NCBI RefSeq assembly: GCF_002218025.2
Contig: NZ_AP018680.1
Location: 2,604,001-2,668,000, forward strand
Reading direction: 5' to 3'
Origin: Vibrio casei
GTDB lineage: Bacteria > Pseudomonadota > Gammaproteobacteria > Enterobacterales > Vibrionaceae
Length of the DNA stretch: 64,000 nt
A program made the translations under genes and the position numbers. Shown one piece after another: positions 26,635 through 35,180 of the stretch (within the stretch, counting starts at the first letter, position 1; every line of letters begins with the position of its first letter). Under the pieces are notes generated by a model. It did not search any database, was not told the origin of the DNA, and saw only the letters and a program-made list of their open reading frames with translations.

Positions 26635-27615
26635 TTACTTATCGGCAGGAAATACCACTCCGGTTTGCTTACGAATTTCAGTTATTACACGTGAAACCCC
26701 TAAGGCACGCGCTTTGGCTTTTTGACATAGCTTACCCTGTTTAATTTGATCAGCAAAAAACTGCGCTTCATACGCCATAGTATTGTCGACTTGTGGTACT
26801 TGATACGTCACAGCCTCTTCGCCACGAAGTTTCACCACAACGTGATCACATTCTGAAATATGAGGGATAAGCATGACACCCTCTTCACCTTGTATTTCCG
26901 TCGGTAAAATAGATTCCGAAACTTTAGAGTGGCAAATGATCACTTCAACATCAGGATAAGCCAAAATCGCGCTGCCATGTGCATCCACGCCCGATTCAAG
27001 TAAGTGGGCACTCGCTTTAATGCTTTCCGGCTCGCCAAATAATGCCACCGCGCTGGATACACAATAAAAACCAATATCCATAATCGAACCATTTGAAAAA
27101 GCAGGATTAAATGTGTTTGGGTTTTCTCCATTCAAATATTTCTGATAACGAGAGGAATACTGGCAATAATTAATAAAAACTTTATGCACTTTGCCAATTT
27201 TATCTAAATTCTTACTAATTAAGGAAAAGTTTGGTAAATATTCAGTTTTAAATGCTTCAAATAATACAACGTTGTGGTGCTCTGCAACTTGATACATGTG
27301 TTCAGCTTGAGTGATATTCGAAGCGACGGGTTTTTCACAAATCACATGCTTTCCATGATTGAGCATAAGTACACTTTGCTCATAATGCAGAGAGTTTGGG
27401 CTCGCGATATACACCGCATCAAAGGCATCACTCTTCGCCATTGATTCTAGATCAGTAAAGGATATTGCTTGAGTGTTGAATGGCGCCGCAAATGCTTGGG
27501 CACGCTCAGTATCGCGAGAATACACTGCAGTTAATTCAAACTCGTTGACTTCCAATGCTGCTTGAACAAAGCGCTCTGTGATCCAGTTGGTGCCAATTAT
27601 TGCTAGACGTAACAT
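26635..27615 (-). CDS. Gfo/Idh/MocA-family NAD(P)-dependent oxidoreductase
   Basis: A 326-residue protein. The N-terminal Rossmann fold begins MLRLAIIGTNWITERFVQA (G-T-N-W variant of the G-x-G-x-x-G motif), and the family motif CEKPVA (ICEKPVASN) with its catalytic-type Lys follows. The C-terminal half is the Gfo/Idh substrate domain. The substrate, probably a sugar or sugar derivative, cannot be read from sequence. ATG 27613-27615 has GGGG six bases upstream; reading upstream adds 23 residues that do not fit the fold. It stands alone, separated from the ABC operon by a terminator. Confidence 0.85.
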   Translation of the reverse strand: MLRLAIIGTNWITERFVQAALEVNEFELTAVYSRDTERAQAFAAPFNTQAISFTDLESMAKSDAFDAVYIASPNSLHYEQSVLMLNHGKHVICEKPVASNITQAEHMYQVAEHHNVVLFEAFKTEYLPNFSLISKNLDKIGKVHKVFINYCQYSSRYQKYLNGENPNTFNPAFSNGSIMDIGFYCVSSAVALFGEPESIKASAHLLESGVDAHGSAILAYPDVEVIICHSKVSESILPTEIQGEEGVMLIPHISECDHVVVKLRGEEAVTYQVPQVDNTMAYEAQFFADQIKQGKLCQKAKARALGVSRVITEIRKQTGVVFPADK

Positions 27616-27661
27616 ACTTACCCCAATGTTTATCCGTTTTATTCGGATAAAATTCATATTC

Positions 27662-27703
27662 AAAAAAATAAAAAAAACCGCCAAGCATTCACTTAGCGGT
27701 TTT
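27662..27703 (-). terminator. Terminator of the peptide ABC operon
   Basis: AACCGCCAAG (27676-27685) pairs with CTTAGCGGTT (27692-27701) with one G-T pair, and on the minus strand is followed by TTTTTTATTTTTTTG. It lies past the last permease gene and overlaps the region upstream of the oxidoreductase gene. Confidence 0.85.
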
Positions 27704-27740
27704 CATCATACTTAAGTTTCCCAACTGATAATAGCCTGTT

Positions 27741-28685
27741 TTACCCTTTATAAAGTTTAGGATTAAACACATCTCGTAGCCAATCACCCAGCAAGTTAAT
27801 CACTAACACAATAGTAACTAATACGATGCCAGGGAAGGCAGTGATCCACCAAGAACCAGAGAAAATGTAGTTGAAACCAATACTAATCAATGAGCCCAGT
27901 GATGGTTGATCAACCGGTAGGCCTAAGCCTAAGAAAGATAGAGCAGCTTCTGACATAATGGCATTGGCTATTTGAACCGTTGAAATCACTAAGATTGGTG
28001 ACAGGCAGTTAGGCAGAATATGACGAAACATAATACGCGGTGAACGGAACCCCATCACGCGCGCCGCTTCAACATACTCTTTTTTCTTTTCAGCCAATAC
28101 AGAAGCACGAATAGTACGTGCGTATTGCGGCCATTCAGCAATCCCAATGATCACGATTAGCATAAGAACGGCATATTCACCGTAGAACTCACCACCAAAA
28201 CTAGCCTTGAAAATCGCCGAGACAATGATCGCCACCATCATAGTAGAAAATGATAACTGAACATCGGCAAAACGCATTAAGAAGCTATCAATACGTCCAC
28301 CAAAATAACCCGCAGACAAACCAATAATGATACCTAAAAATAACTGCAGTGCTACTGCACAAAAGCCAATCATTAATGACAAACGCGAGCCATATAAAAT
28401 GGTCGAGAAAATATCACGGCCTTGGTCATCAGTACCAAGCCAAAAAGCCGTATCACCTCCATCCATCCAAGACGGCGGTAGCTCAGAATTCATAATATCA
28501 ATCGAGGTCAAATCATATGGATTGGTCGGTGCAATCCATGGTGATAACAACGCCGCGATAAAGAATGTAAGGAACACAGCAAAACTGAACATCGCCACTT
28601 TATCGCGTTTAAAATAATACAAAAAGTCCGATTCAGTGAAGCGCTGCCAACGAGTTGGAGCGGCTGTCGTATTATTCGTCGTCAT
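27741..28685 (-). CDS. Peptide ABC importer, permease subunit (DppC/OppC family)
   Basis: A 314-residue inner-membrane permease with an N-terminal OppC_N segment and about six membrane helices. The ATPase-contact EAA loop reads EAARVMGFRSPRIMFRHILPN at about residues 203-223. LGTDDQGRDIFS and SFLGLGLP are typical of the DppC branch. It is the last gene of the operon and begins two bases after the upstream permease gene's stop, so the two are translationally coupled. Peptides are the likely cargo; nickel or other small solutes are used by some relatives. Confidence 0.9.
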   Translation of the reverse strand: MTTNNTTAAPTRWQRFTESDFLYYFKRDKVAMFSFAVFLTFFIAALLSPWIAPTNPYDLTSIDIMNSELPPSWMDGGDTAFWLGTDDQGRDIFSTILYGSRLSLMIGFCAVALQLFLGIIIGLSAGYFGGRIDSFLMRFADVQLSFSTMMVAIIVSAIFKASFGGEFYGEYAVLMLIVIIGIAEWPQYARTIRASVLAEKKKEYVEAARVMGFRSPRIMFRHILPNCLSPILVISTVQIANAIMSEAALSFLGLGLPVDQPSLGSLISIGFNYIFSGSWWITAFPGIVLVTIVLVINLLGDWLRDVFNPKLYKG

Positions 28686-28687
28686 GA

Positions 28688-29671
28688 TTACGCTCCTTTT
28701 CCAGTAATATTGACGGTAGGGTTAACCAAACCATAAAGTAAATCGACGATAGTGTTAGTGACCACAAAGATTAAACCGACGAAAATAACATAGGCAGTAA
28801 TCAATGGCGTATCGACACGGTTAATCGCCTCAAGGAACAAAAAGCCAGTGCCTGGCCATTGGAAGACCGTTTCAGTCAAAATGGTGTACGCCACCATGGT
28901 ACCAATTTGAACACCACCAACGGTTAGTACCGGCAACATAGTATTTTTTAGTGCATGTTGGTAGTAGATTTTATTGAGTGACAAGCCTTTCGCTTTACAA
29001 AACTTCACATACTCCGAGCTTAATACTTCCAACATTTCAGAGCGTACTAGGCGAATAAATAATGGCAGCATAATCGAGGCTAAAGAAATACAAGGCAAAG
29101 CCAAATGGGCTAACCCATCAAGTGTAAATAAACCTGAATGCCAACCACTACCAAGTACATTAACAGTTTCGCCTCGACCATAAGAAGGCAACCAGCCAAG
29201 CTCAATTGAAAAAACATACATCAATAAAATCGCGGTTAAGAACACCGGAATTGATATGCCAATACTACTGAACGCCATAATCAATTTGGTAAAAAAGCTT
29301 TTGGGATTGATGGCCGAATATACCCCAAGCGGGATCGATAAGAAGACGATAATTAACGCTGCGCCAAACACCAACTCTAATGTCGCAACAAGCTTTTCAA
29401 GAATAATATCGACTGCGGGTTTCTTAAAAAAGTAAGATGTACCAAGATCGCCATGAAGCGCATTCACAACAAAACGATGGTATTTAACTGGGAATGGATC
29501 ATTCAATCCCATCTCTTCACGCATATGATCACGCTCAGCTTGAGAGACAGACTGCCCCACTAACTCACGCAACGGGTCACCTAGGTTATCCTGTATGGAA
29601 AACGCAACCAAACTGATCACAAACATCACTATCAGTGCCTGAAACAGGCGCTTGACCAGAAACGTAAACAT
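28688..29671 (-). CDS. Peptide ABC importer, permease subunit (DppB/OppB family)
   Basis: A 327-residue inner-membrane permease. It has the DppB-type N-terminus (MFTFLVKRLFQALIVMFVIS), a G-x-P-x-x-x-L-V-G block (LGDPLRELVGQS), the EAA loop (FCKAKGLSLNKIYYQHALKN) and the C-terminal LLYGLVNPTVN. ATG 29669-29671 has AAGGGGCAAG upstream; an upstream reading would add 38 residues lacking family similarity. It follows the binding-protein gene after a 168-bp gap that holds a stable hairpin. Confidence 0.91.
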   Translation of the reverse strand: MFTFLVKRLFQALIVMFVISLVAFSIQDNLGDPLRELVGQSVSQAERDHMREEMGLNDPFPVKYHRFVVNALHGDLGTSYFFKKPAVDIILEKLVATLELVFGAALIIVFLSIPLGVYSAINPKSFFTKLIMAFSSIGISIPVFLTAILLMYVFSIELGWLPSYGRGETVNVLGSGWHSGLFTLDGLAHLALPCISLASIMLPLFIRLVRSEMLEVLSSEYVKFCKAKGLSLNKIYYQHALKNTMLPVLTVGGVQIGTMVAYTILTETVFQWPGTGFLFLEAINRVDTPLITAYVIFVGLIFVVTNTIVDLLYGLVNPTVNITGKGA

Positions 29672-29743
29672 TTCTTGCCCCTTAAAATTCGATATAAATA
29701 CTGAACATCGCACTTGTATTTCAGCAATGCCAGCTAATTCAAT

Positions 29744-29786
29744 TTGGCCGTATCGCCTTTCACATATCGAAAAGGATACGGCCAAT
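29744..29786 (-). promoter_or_regulatory. Intercistronic hairpin between the binding-protein and permease genes
   Basis: GGCCGTAT and CCTTT in the left arm pair with AAAGG and ATACGGCC in the right arm, with one bulge, around the loop cacatatcg. There is no T-tract. Hairpins in this position commonly protect the upstream mRNA and allow more binding protein than permease. Confidence 0.6.
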
Positions 29787-29839
29787 ATTTATGCCTTTAA
29801 CCTTTAAAAGCACTGTCGTAACAAATCACTCTGTTACTT

Positions 29840-31393
29840 TTACTTAACCACTAAGTCACCAAAGTATGGGAAGTTCATACCGTTAACAATCGGGGCGATA
29901 TCCACATTAGATTTCGCGCCCCACGCTAGGTTTTCCCAATGCAGAGGAACAAACGCCGCGTCATCGTATAAGATCTTCTCAACTTTTTGCAGCTCTTGAG
30001 CACGTGTTTTTGGATCAGTTTCTACGTTCGCTTTGGCAATCAAACCATCCACTTCTGGGTTTGAGTAATGACCACAGTTGTATTGGCCTTTACCTGTCTT
30101 TTCATCACGCGTCATGGTTAAGAATTCAGTTAAGTTCGCTGAATCTTCTGTGTCTGAGTGCCAACCGATCATCAACAAGTCTGCTGAACATTTATCAAAC
30201 TCAGGCCAGTATTGGGCTTTTGGCATGGTTTTTAGATCAACTTTGATACCAATTTTAGACAGCATCGCGGCGGCAGCTTGTGCAATTTTTGCATCGTTTA
30301 CATAACGGTTATTTGGCGCGATCATGGTCAAGCTCAGACCTTTCTCATAACCGGCTTCTTTCATCAGCTCTTTTGCTTTAGCAAGATCATAACGAGGTTT
30401 TAGATCAGGATTGTAACCAGCATAACCTTCAGGGCTTTGTTGACCAGCAGCCGTCGCAAAACCTTTCATAATACGCTTAGCAATACCTTCGTTATTAATG
30501 GCATAAACGATCGCTTGACGAACACGTTTGTCTTTTAACGCTGGGTTACTGTCTTGGTTCATCTGGAAAGAAATAATACGAGTACCTGGTAAAGTAACTA
30601 ATGTTGTACCTTTATTCTCTTTCACTCGAGCTTGATCATTGGGTGCAACCGGCGCAATCATATCAACACCACCAGAGAGAAGAGCTGCAACACGAGTGGC
30701 ATTTTCTTTAATGGGTTTCAGTGTTAAATGATCAACATTACCTTTTGAATTTTTATCCCAGTAATCTTTAAAGCGTTCAAATTCAACTTTTACGCCTTGC
30801 TCACGAGAAGTAACAATAAATGGCCCTGTCCCTGAAAGGTGAGTTGAAGCGTATGAATTACCATGTTTAACAATCGCACCTTTGTCGTTACCATTTTCAT
30901 CTTTGCCAGAATAGAACTTACTGTCCATTGGGAAAATGTAGGTCGCTGTTTGCAATACTAATGGAAAACCTTTTTCGGTTTTAACATCAATAGTGTAATC
31001 ATCAACCTTAACGACATCCGTAAACGGTGTGAAAATACCTTTAAAATCTGGTGAGTTTTGTAAACGATGGAAAGTCCAAACCACATCATCTGCCATCATG
31101 GTATTACCAGAATGAAACTTCACGCCTTTACGTAAATGAAAACGCATTGTTTCATCATCAATACGTTCCCATTTCTCGGCTAAACGTGCTTCAAACTCTA
31201 ATTTTTGGGTATAACGAACAAGAGGATCAAACACCATGTGGGATAGTTGAAGTGTGCCACCAGATAGTTGCTCTTGTGGATCAAGTGATACTGGATCGGC
31301 ATCATAAGCAACGGTAATATCAGCAGCAAGTGCATTAAAGCTTAGGCCAGCAGCCATCAACGCGATAGCCAGTTTGGTCTTCATAATTTTCAT
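29840..31393 (-). CDS. Periplasmic peptide-binding protein of the ABC importer (DppA/OppA family, SBP_bac_5)
   Basis: A 517-residue secreted protein with a clear signal peptide (KLAIALMAAGLSFNALA-AD, cleavage near residue 23). The family signature near residues 70-95, RFHLRKGVKFHSG followed by DDVVWTFHRL, is intact, as is RVRQAIVYAIN. It captures the oligopeptide and delivers it to the two permeases. Two cysteines in the C-terminal lobe (DKCSADL, YNCGHYS) could form the disulfide known in DppA-type proteins. The second gene of the operon, 128 bp after the ATPase gene. GGAGTTATGC precedes the start. Confidence 0.92.
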   Translation of the reverse strand: MKIMKTKLAIALMAAGLSFNALAADITVAYDADPVSLDPQEQLSGGTLQLSHMVFDPLVRYTQKLEFEARLAEKWERIDDETMRFHLRKGVKFHSGNTMMADDVVWTFHRLQNSPDFKGIFTPFTDVVKVDDYTIDVKTEKGFPLVLQTATYIFPMDSKFYSGKDENGNDKGAIVKHGNSYASTHLSGTGPFIVTSREQGVKVEFERFKDYWDKNSKGNVDHLTLKPIKENATRVAALLSGGVDMIAPVAPNDQARVKENKGTTLVTLPGTRIISFQMNQDSNPALKDKRVRQAIVYAINNEGIAKRIMKGFATAAGQQSPEGYAGYNPDLKPRYDLAKAKELMKEAGYEKGLSLTMIAPNNRYVNDAKIAQAAAAMLSKIGIKVDLKTMPKAQYWPEFDKCSADLLMIGWHSDTEDSANLTEFLTMTRDEKTGKGQYNCGHYSNPEVDGLIAKANVETDPKTRAQELQKVEKILYDDAAFVPLHWENLAWGAKSNVDIAPIVNGMNFPYFGDLVVK

Positions 31394-31521
31394 TGCATAA
31401 CTCCTTCATGCGGGATTAATCTCCCTATCTATTGTTATATTGCTTATTCATTAACTTAACGATAATAAGCGGTTGTATTTGCATCTGTGACTCTGTGTAC
31501 TTCTTCTAAATTAGATAATTA

Positions 31522-33237
31522 TTACGCTATTTTTGCCTCTTCTCTAAGGCCCGTAAATTCAGGCATTAAAGAAATTAGCTGTTTACTATAAGCATGTTGG
31601 GGGCTGGTAAATAATTGTTCCGTCGGAGACACTTCCAGTAACTCTCCCATTTTCATCACACCAATGCGATCGCACATCTGACGAATAACCGGCAAATCGT
31701 GACTGATAAACAGCATAGTAAGATTTAATTCATCTTGTAGATCTTTTAATAGATTCAAGATCTGTGCCTGAACCGACACATCGAGCGCTGAAGTAGGTTC
31801 ATCACAAATTAATAGCCGTGGACGAGTCGCTAATGCACGAGCAATAGAGATACGCTGACGCTGACCACCTGAGAATTCATGTGGGTACTTAACTCCAGCC
31901 ATACGCCCTAAACCAACGTGATCTAAAAGGTCATGTACGATCTGGCGGGTTTCGGCCTCATTGCGAGTTAATTTATGGAAACGAATCGGTTCGGCAATAA
32001 TATCAAACACCTTCATACGAGGATTCATTGACGTATAAGGATTTTGAAATACCATTTGCATCTGGCGTCTAAACGGACGACGTTCACGCTCAGATTTAAT
32101 CGCGGTTAAATCAATGCCTTCAAAAGTGACTTTGCCTTCATTTGGTGCGTACAATCCTGCAATAACACGCGCAATGGTCGATTTACCTGAACCTGACTCA
32201 CCGACTAAACCAAAGGTTTCACCTTCGTTAACTTGAAAGCTTACATTGTTTGATGCTTGCACATATTCACGACGAGACTCAAAAAAAGAATCCTTGGTGG
32301 TAAAGCGAAGGCTGACATTCTCTACGTTCAATAGTGGACCCGTATAGTCACGCTGATCTTGGCTTTGACCAAGCCAATGATTTTTGACATCCAACGGCTC
32401 AAGCTCATGCGCTTCTTCGATATAACTGACCAAGGGAAAACGGTCGAACTTTTTATCTGAACGCGGTACTGCAGAAATTAAACTGTGAGTATATGGATGT
32501 TCAGGCGTACCTAACACTTTCGCTGTTTCACCAAACTCAACTAAATCACCGCGATACATAACGGCGATTTTATCAGTCACATTCGAAACCACACCCATAT
32601 CGTGAGTAACTAACATGCAACCTACATTATTCTTAATACATAACTCACGAATAAGCGTCAAGATCTGATCTTGAATCGAAACATCTAATGCTGTGGTCGG
32701 TTCATCAGCAATGATCAAATCAGGTTCACCTGCAAGCGCAATGGCAATTACCACACGTTGACGCATGCCACCAGAAAACTGGTGAGGGTATTGTTTCAAT
32801 CGATTTTCAGGCTGAGGAATCCCAACTTGATTCATTAAGGACAATGCACGATCATAAGCTTCTTGGTCAGAAACGTTCATATTAGCATGAATCGTTTCGG
32901 TAAGTTGATGCTCAACCGTAAAAAGAGGGTTCAAAGACGTCATTGGATCTTGAAAGATGAATCCAATTTTCGAGCCACGTACTGAGCGCATTTGTTCTGC
33001 AGTTAACCCTGAAATTTTCTCATCATCGAGAAAGACCTCACCACCAGCAATTCGCCCTGGAGGACTTAATAAATCAATAACTGCATTACCAACCGTTGAT
33101 TTACCTGCGCCAGATTCGCCAACAACACCAACGATTTCTCCACGCTCAATACTAAATGACAAAGATTTCACTGCGGCATGTACACCATGTCGCGACGGAT
33201 ATTCAATCCGAAGATCTCTTACTTCTAAAAGTGGCAT
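31522..33237 (-). CDS. Peptide ABC importer ATPase, fused double ATP-binding protein (DppD-DppF fusion, GsiA/YejF type)
   Basis: A 571-residue cytoplasmic protein with two complete ABC ATPase modules. Module 1 has Walker A GESGAGKS (about 39-46), signature SGGMRQR and Walker B LIIADEPTTALD. Module 2 has Walker A GESGSGKS, signature SGGQRQR and Walker B LLICDEPTSALD. The linker HPYTHSLISAVPRSD is the oligopeptide-transporter C-terminal motif of the first unit. A fused ATPase replaces the usual separate D and F subunits. It is the first gene of the operon, which is unusual: most dpp-type operons begin with the binding protein. Confidence 0.92.
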   Translation of the reverse strand: MPLLEVRDLRIEYPSRHGVHAAVKSLSFSIERGEIVGVVGESGAGKSTVGNAVIDLLSPPGRIAGGEVFLDDEKISGLTAEQMRSVRGSKIGFIFQDPMTSLNPLFTVEHQLTETIHANMNVSDQEAYDRALSLMNQVGIPQPENRLKQYPHQFSGGMRQRVVIAIALAGEPDLIIADEPTTALDVSIQDQILTLIRELCIKNNVGCMLVTHDMGVVSNVTDKIAVMYRGDLVEFGETAKVLGTPEHPYTHSLISAVPRSDKKFDRFPLVSYIEEAHELEPLDVKNHWLGQSQDQRDYTGPLLNVENVSLRFTTKDSFFESRREYVQASNNVSFQVNEGETFGLVGESGSGKSTIARVIAGLYAPNEGKVTFEGIDLTAIKSERERRPFRRQMQMVFQNPYTSMNPRMKVFDIIAEPIRFHKLTRNEAETRQIVHDLLDHVGLGRMAGVKYPHEFSGGQRQRISIARALATRPRLLICDEPTSALDVSVQAQILNLLKDLQDELNLTMLFISHDLPVIRQMCDRIGVMKMGELLEVSPTEQLFTSPQHAYSKQLISLMPEFTGLREEAKIA

Positions 33238-33609
33238 TACCAGACCTCTACTGCTGTGACAGTTTTCTGCCCTGTCTTAAAAATATTGGTTATCACTGCC
33301 ATTCCAGCAGGCCAATATCAATGATTCCATTCAATCTCATGCTCAACAAGCACACATAAGTGGAACCAATTTGGCAAAAAAAGAAAAAAAAAGCAATTGC
33401 TACAGTATAAAAATTGGCTTCAACACTAACAAAAAGAACAATTGATTAACATTAGTATAACTAATCAAACTTTATTATTGTGAGTATGGTTAAAAACCGA
33501 ACAAGATAGATTTGTCATTATTTTTTATTAGACTAGTGAGATTGTTATTTGTAGAGCAATAAAGAGAGCGGGTAAGTGTTGTTTCTCGGTGAAAGACAGG
33601 ATAAATAAA
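33238..33609. promoter_or_regulatory. Gene-free AT-rich control region upstream of the ABC operon
   Basis: No gene is visible here. The region must hold the operon promoter. At 33442-33468 there is a nested inverted repeat: TTGATTA...TAATCAA outside and ATTAGT-ATA-ACTAAT inside, a good operator shape. The rest is A/T-rich without other structure that I can see. Confidence 0.5.
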
Positions 33610-33637
33610 AAAAGCTCTACATTTCTGCAGAGCTTTT
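33610..33637 (-). terminator. Terminator of the tRNA cluster
   Basis: AAAGCTCT with AGAGCTTTT around a ten-base loop, followed on the minus strand by TTTTTTTATTTAT, just past the last tRNA-Pro. Confidence 0.85.
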
Positions 33638-33642
33638 AAAAG

Positions 33643-33719
<77 letters not shown>

Positions 33720-33744
33720 AGATTTTTTGTTTACTTTTAGATTA

Positions 33745-33820
33745 TCGTACAGAGGGTCGCCCTCTGGTTCCGCTATTTCCAAAAGCCGGAGATGCGCTAT
33801 AAAAGCTGAGCTATCATCCG
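33745..33820 (-). pseudogene. Decayed tRNA-Pro remnant
   Basis: On the minus strand the sequence starts CGGATGATAGCTCAGCTT and continues with TAGCGCATCT and later ACCAGAGGG. These blocks align in order with tRNA-Pro (CGGTGAATAGCGCAGCTT, TAGCGCATCT, ACCAGAGGG), but the anticodon region is replaced by about 20 unrelated bases and the T arm and acceptor 3' strand are lost. It cannot fold into a functional tRNA. Confidence 0.6.
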
Positions 33821-33916
33821 TATTTCTTTATTGCTTATTTGATGCTAGATAGTTAACTAACTTAAGCATTTCGTTTCGAATTTGATCAAAACAGGAGACA
33901 TATCGTTACCTTTATA

Positions 33917-33993
33917 TGGGGTGGCTAACGGGGCTTGAACCCGCGACAACCGGAATCACAATCCGGGACTCTACCAACTGAGCTATAGCCACC
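33917..33993 (-). tRNA. tRNA-His (GUG), second copy
   Basis: 77 nt with the encoded extra 5' G, discriminator C and CCA. The anticodon loop TTGTGAT gives GUG. It is nearly identical to the copy at 34204-34280, differing at two acceptor/D-arm positions that I can see. Confidence 0.95.
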
Positions 33994-34030
33994 AAAGTTA
34001 AAGCCTCACTCTGTGTGAGGCTTTAAAATA

Positions 34031-34107
<77 letters not shown>

Positions 34108-34203
34108 AAATTTTCTATTTGCTTATTTGATGTTAGCTGGGTAACTAACCTAAGCATTTTGTTTCGACTTAATCAAAACAGGAAACGTATCGTTACCTTA
34201 ATA

Positions 34204-34280
34204 TGGGGTGGCTGACGGGGCTTGAACCCGCGACAACCGGAATCACAATCCGGGACTCTACCAACTGAGCTACAGCCACC
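34204..34280 (-). tRNA. tRNA-His (GUG), first copy
   Basis: 77 nt including the extra 5' G, anticodon GUG, CCA encoded. It follows tRNA-Arg in the cluster. Confidence 0.95.
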
Positions 34281-34323
34281 AATGTTTCTTTACCGATAAT
34301 CCCTTTCAAAAGCATTCCAGAGA

Positions 34324-34400
34324 TGGTACGCCCGAAAGGATTCGAACCTTCGACCTTTGCCTCCGGAGGGCAACGCTCTATCCAGCTGAGCTACGGGCGC
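34324..34400 (-). tRNA. tRNA-Arg (CCG)
   Basis: 77 nt, acceptor GCGCCCG with a terminal G-U pair, anticodon loop CTCCGGA giving CCG, CCA encoded. The first gene of the cluster. The Arg-His-...-Pro order matches the E. coli argX-hisR-leuT-proM operon, without the tRNA-Leu. Confidence 0.95.
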
Positions 34401-34421
34401 ATGCCCTATCGGCGGAGTGGA

Positions 34422-34450
34422 ATAATACGTACATCACTGTATGTCGTCTA
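34422..34450 (-). promoter_or_regulatory. Promoter of the tRNA cluster
   Basis: On the minus strand, TAGACG and TATTAT are separated by 17 bp and followed by a GC-rich discriminator (TCCACTCCGCC), the kind found in stringently controlled stable-RNA promoters. It starts 22 bases before tRNA-Arg. Confidence 0.7.
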
Positions 34451-34688
34451 GTGTTTTTTGAACTTTTTTTACTGTTTGATGCGTTTTTCATCAATTGAGC
34501 TTAAATTAACACAATTAGGATGTGACGAAAACCATGTCACAGAGATCTTATGGTTTATGGCTACATATTAAAAGGATATAATCACGTCCTATTTACAATT
34601 TTATAACTATTGATTTATCAACTCTTTAAGATAAACAGGCTCTTCTGAGTCATTACGCTTTATATTTACCTAAGCATATAGTGAGTTT

Positions 34689-35102
34689 ATGGATATGATT
34701 CGCCAGACCTTAATGATATTAACTGCAACATTAACCTTTTCATCGTTCGCTTTTGCTTCAGGAATAAGTGATAGTGAACATTCAGCCATAGCTGAGCGTA
34801 TCAAGCCTGTTGGTGATGTTTACCTCGCGGGTAGTGAACCTGTATCAGCAGAACCAACTGGACCAAGAGATGGCGCTACCGTATATGGAACGTTCTGCAT
34901 TGCTTGTCACGGTACCGGAGTCAGTGGGGCTCCTAAAAAAGATAACGCTGGTGATTGGGCTCCTCGTATCGCTCAAGGAGAAGCAACTTTAATCAAGCAT
35001 GCTATCGAAGGATTCAATGCCATGCCACCTAAAGGAACTTGCATGGATTGTTCTGATGACGAAATCAAAGCCGCTATCGAACACATGGCCGCAGGTTTGT
35101 AA
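34689..35102 (+). CDS. Cytochrome c5 family protein (periplasmic monohaem c-type cytochrome)
   Basis: A 137-residue secreted protein with a signal peptide (LMILTATLTFSSFAFA-SG, cleavage near residue 23). A single haem-binding motif C-I-A-C-H lies in GTFCIACHGTG, the methionine ligand is in FNAMPPKG, and the extra cysteine pair CMDC characteristic of cytochrome c5 follows. It carries electrons in the periplasm; the partner is not known. Two ATGs (codons 1 and 3) are possible; neither has a strong ribosome-binding site. It is convergent with rep across a bidirectional terminator. Confidence 0.9.
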   Translation: MDMIRQTLMILTATLTFSSFAFASGISDSEHSAIAERIKPVGDVYLAGSEPVSAEPTGPRDGATVYGTFCIACHGTGVSGAPKKDNAGDWAPRIAQGEATLIKHAIEGFNAMPPKGTCMDCSDDEIKAAIEHMAAGL

Positions 35103-35134
35103 TTTGATTTAGCAAACCATTGTCTCAAAGTAAT

Positions 35135-35163
35135 AAAGCCCCGATAAATATATTGGGGCTTTA
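35135..35163. terminator. Bidirectional terminator between the cytochrome gene and rep
   Basis: AAAGCCCC and GGGGCTTT flank an AT-rich loop, with a T-run on the plus strand. Confidence 0.82.
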
Positions 35164-35180
35164 TTTCATGAGTAATTTTT

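Noticed and set aside
34521..34541. TGTGAC...GTCACA inverted repeat considered as a CRP site for the cytochrome gene
   Set aside because: The gap between the TGTGA and TCACA halves is 11 bases rather than 6, so CRP would not bind in the usual way.
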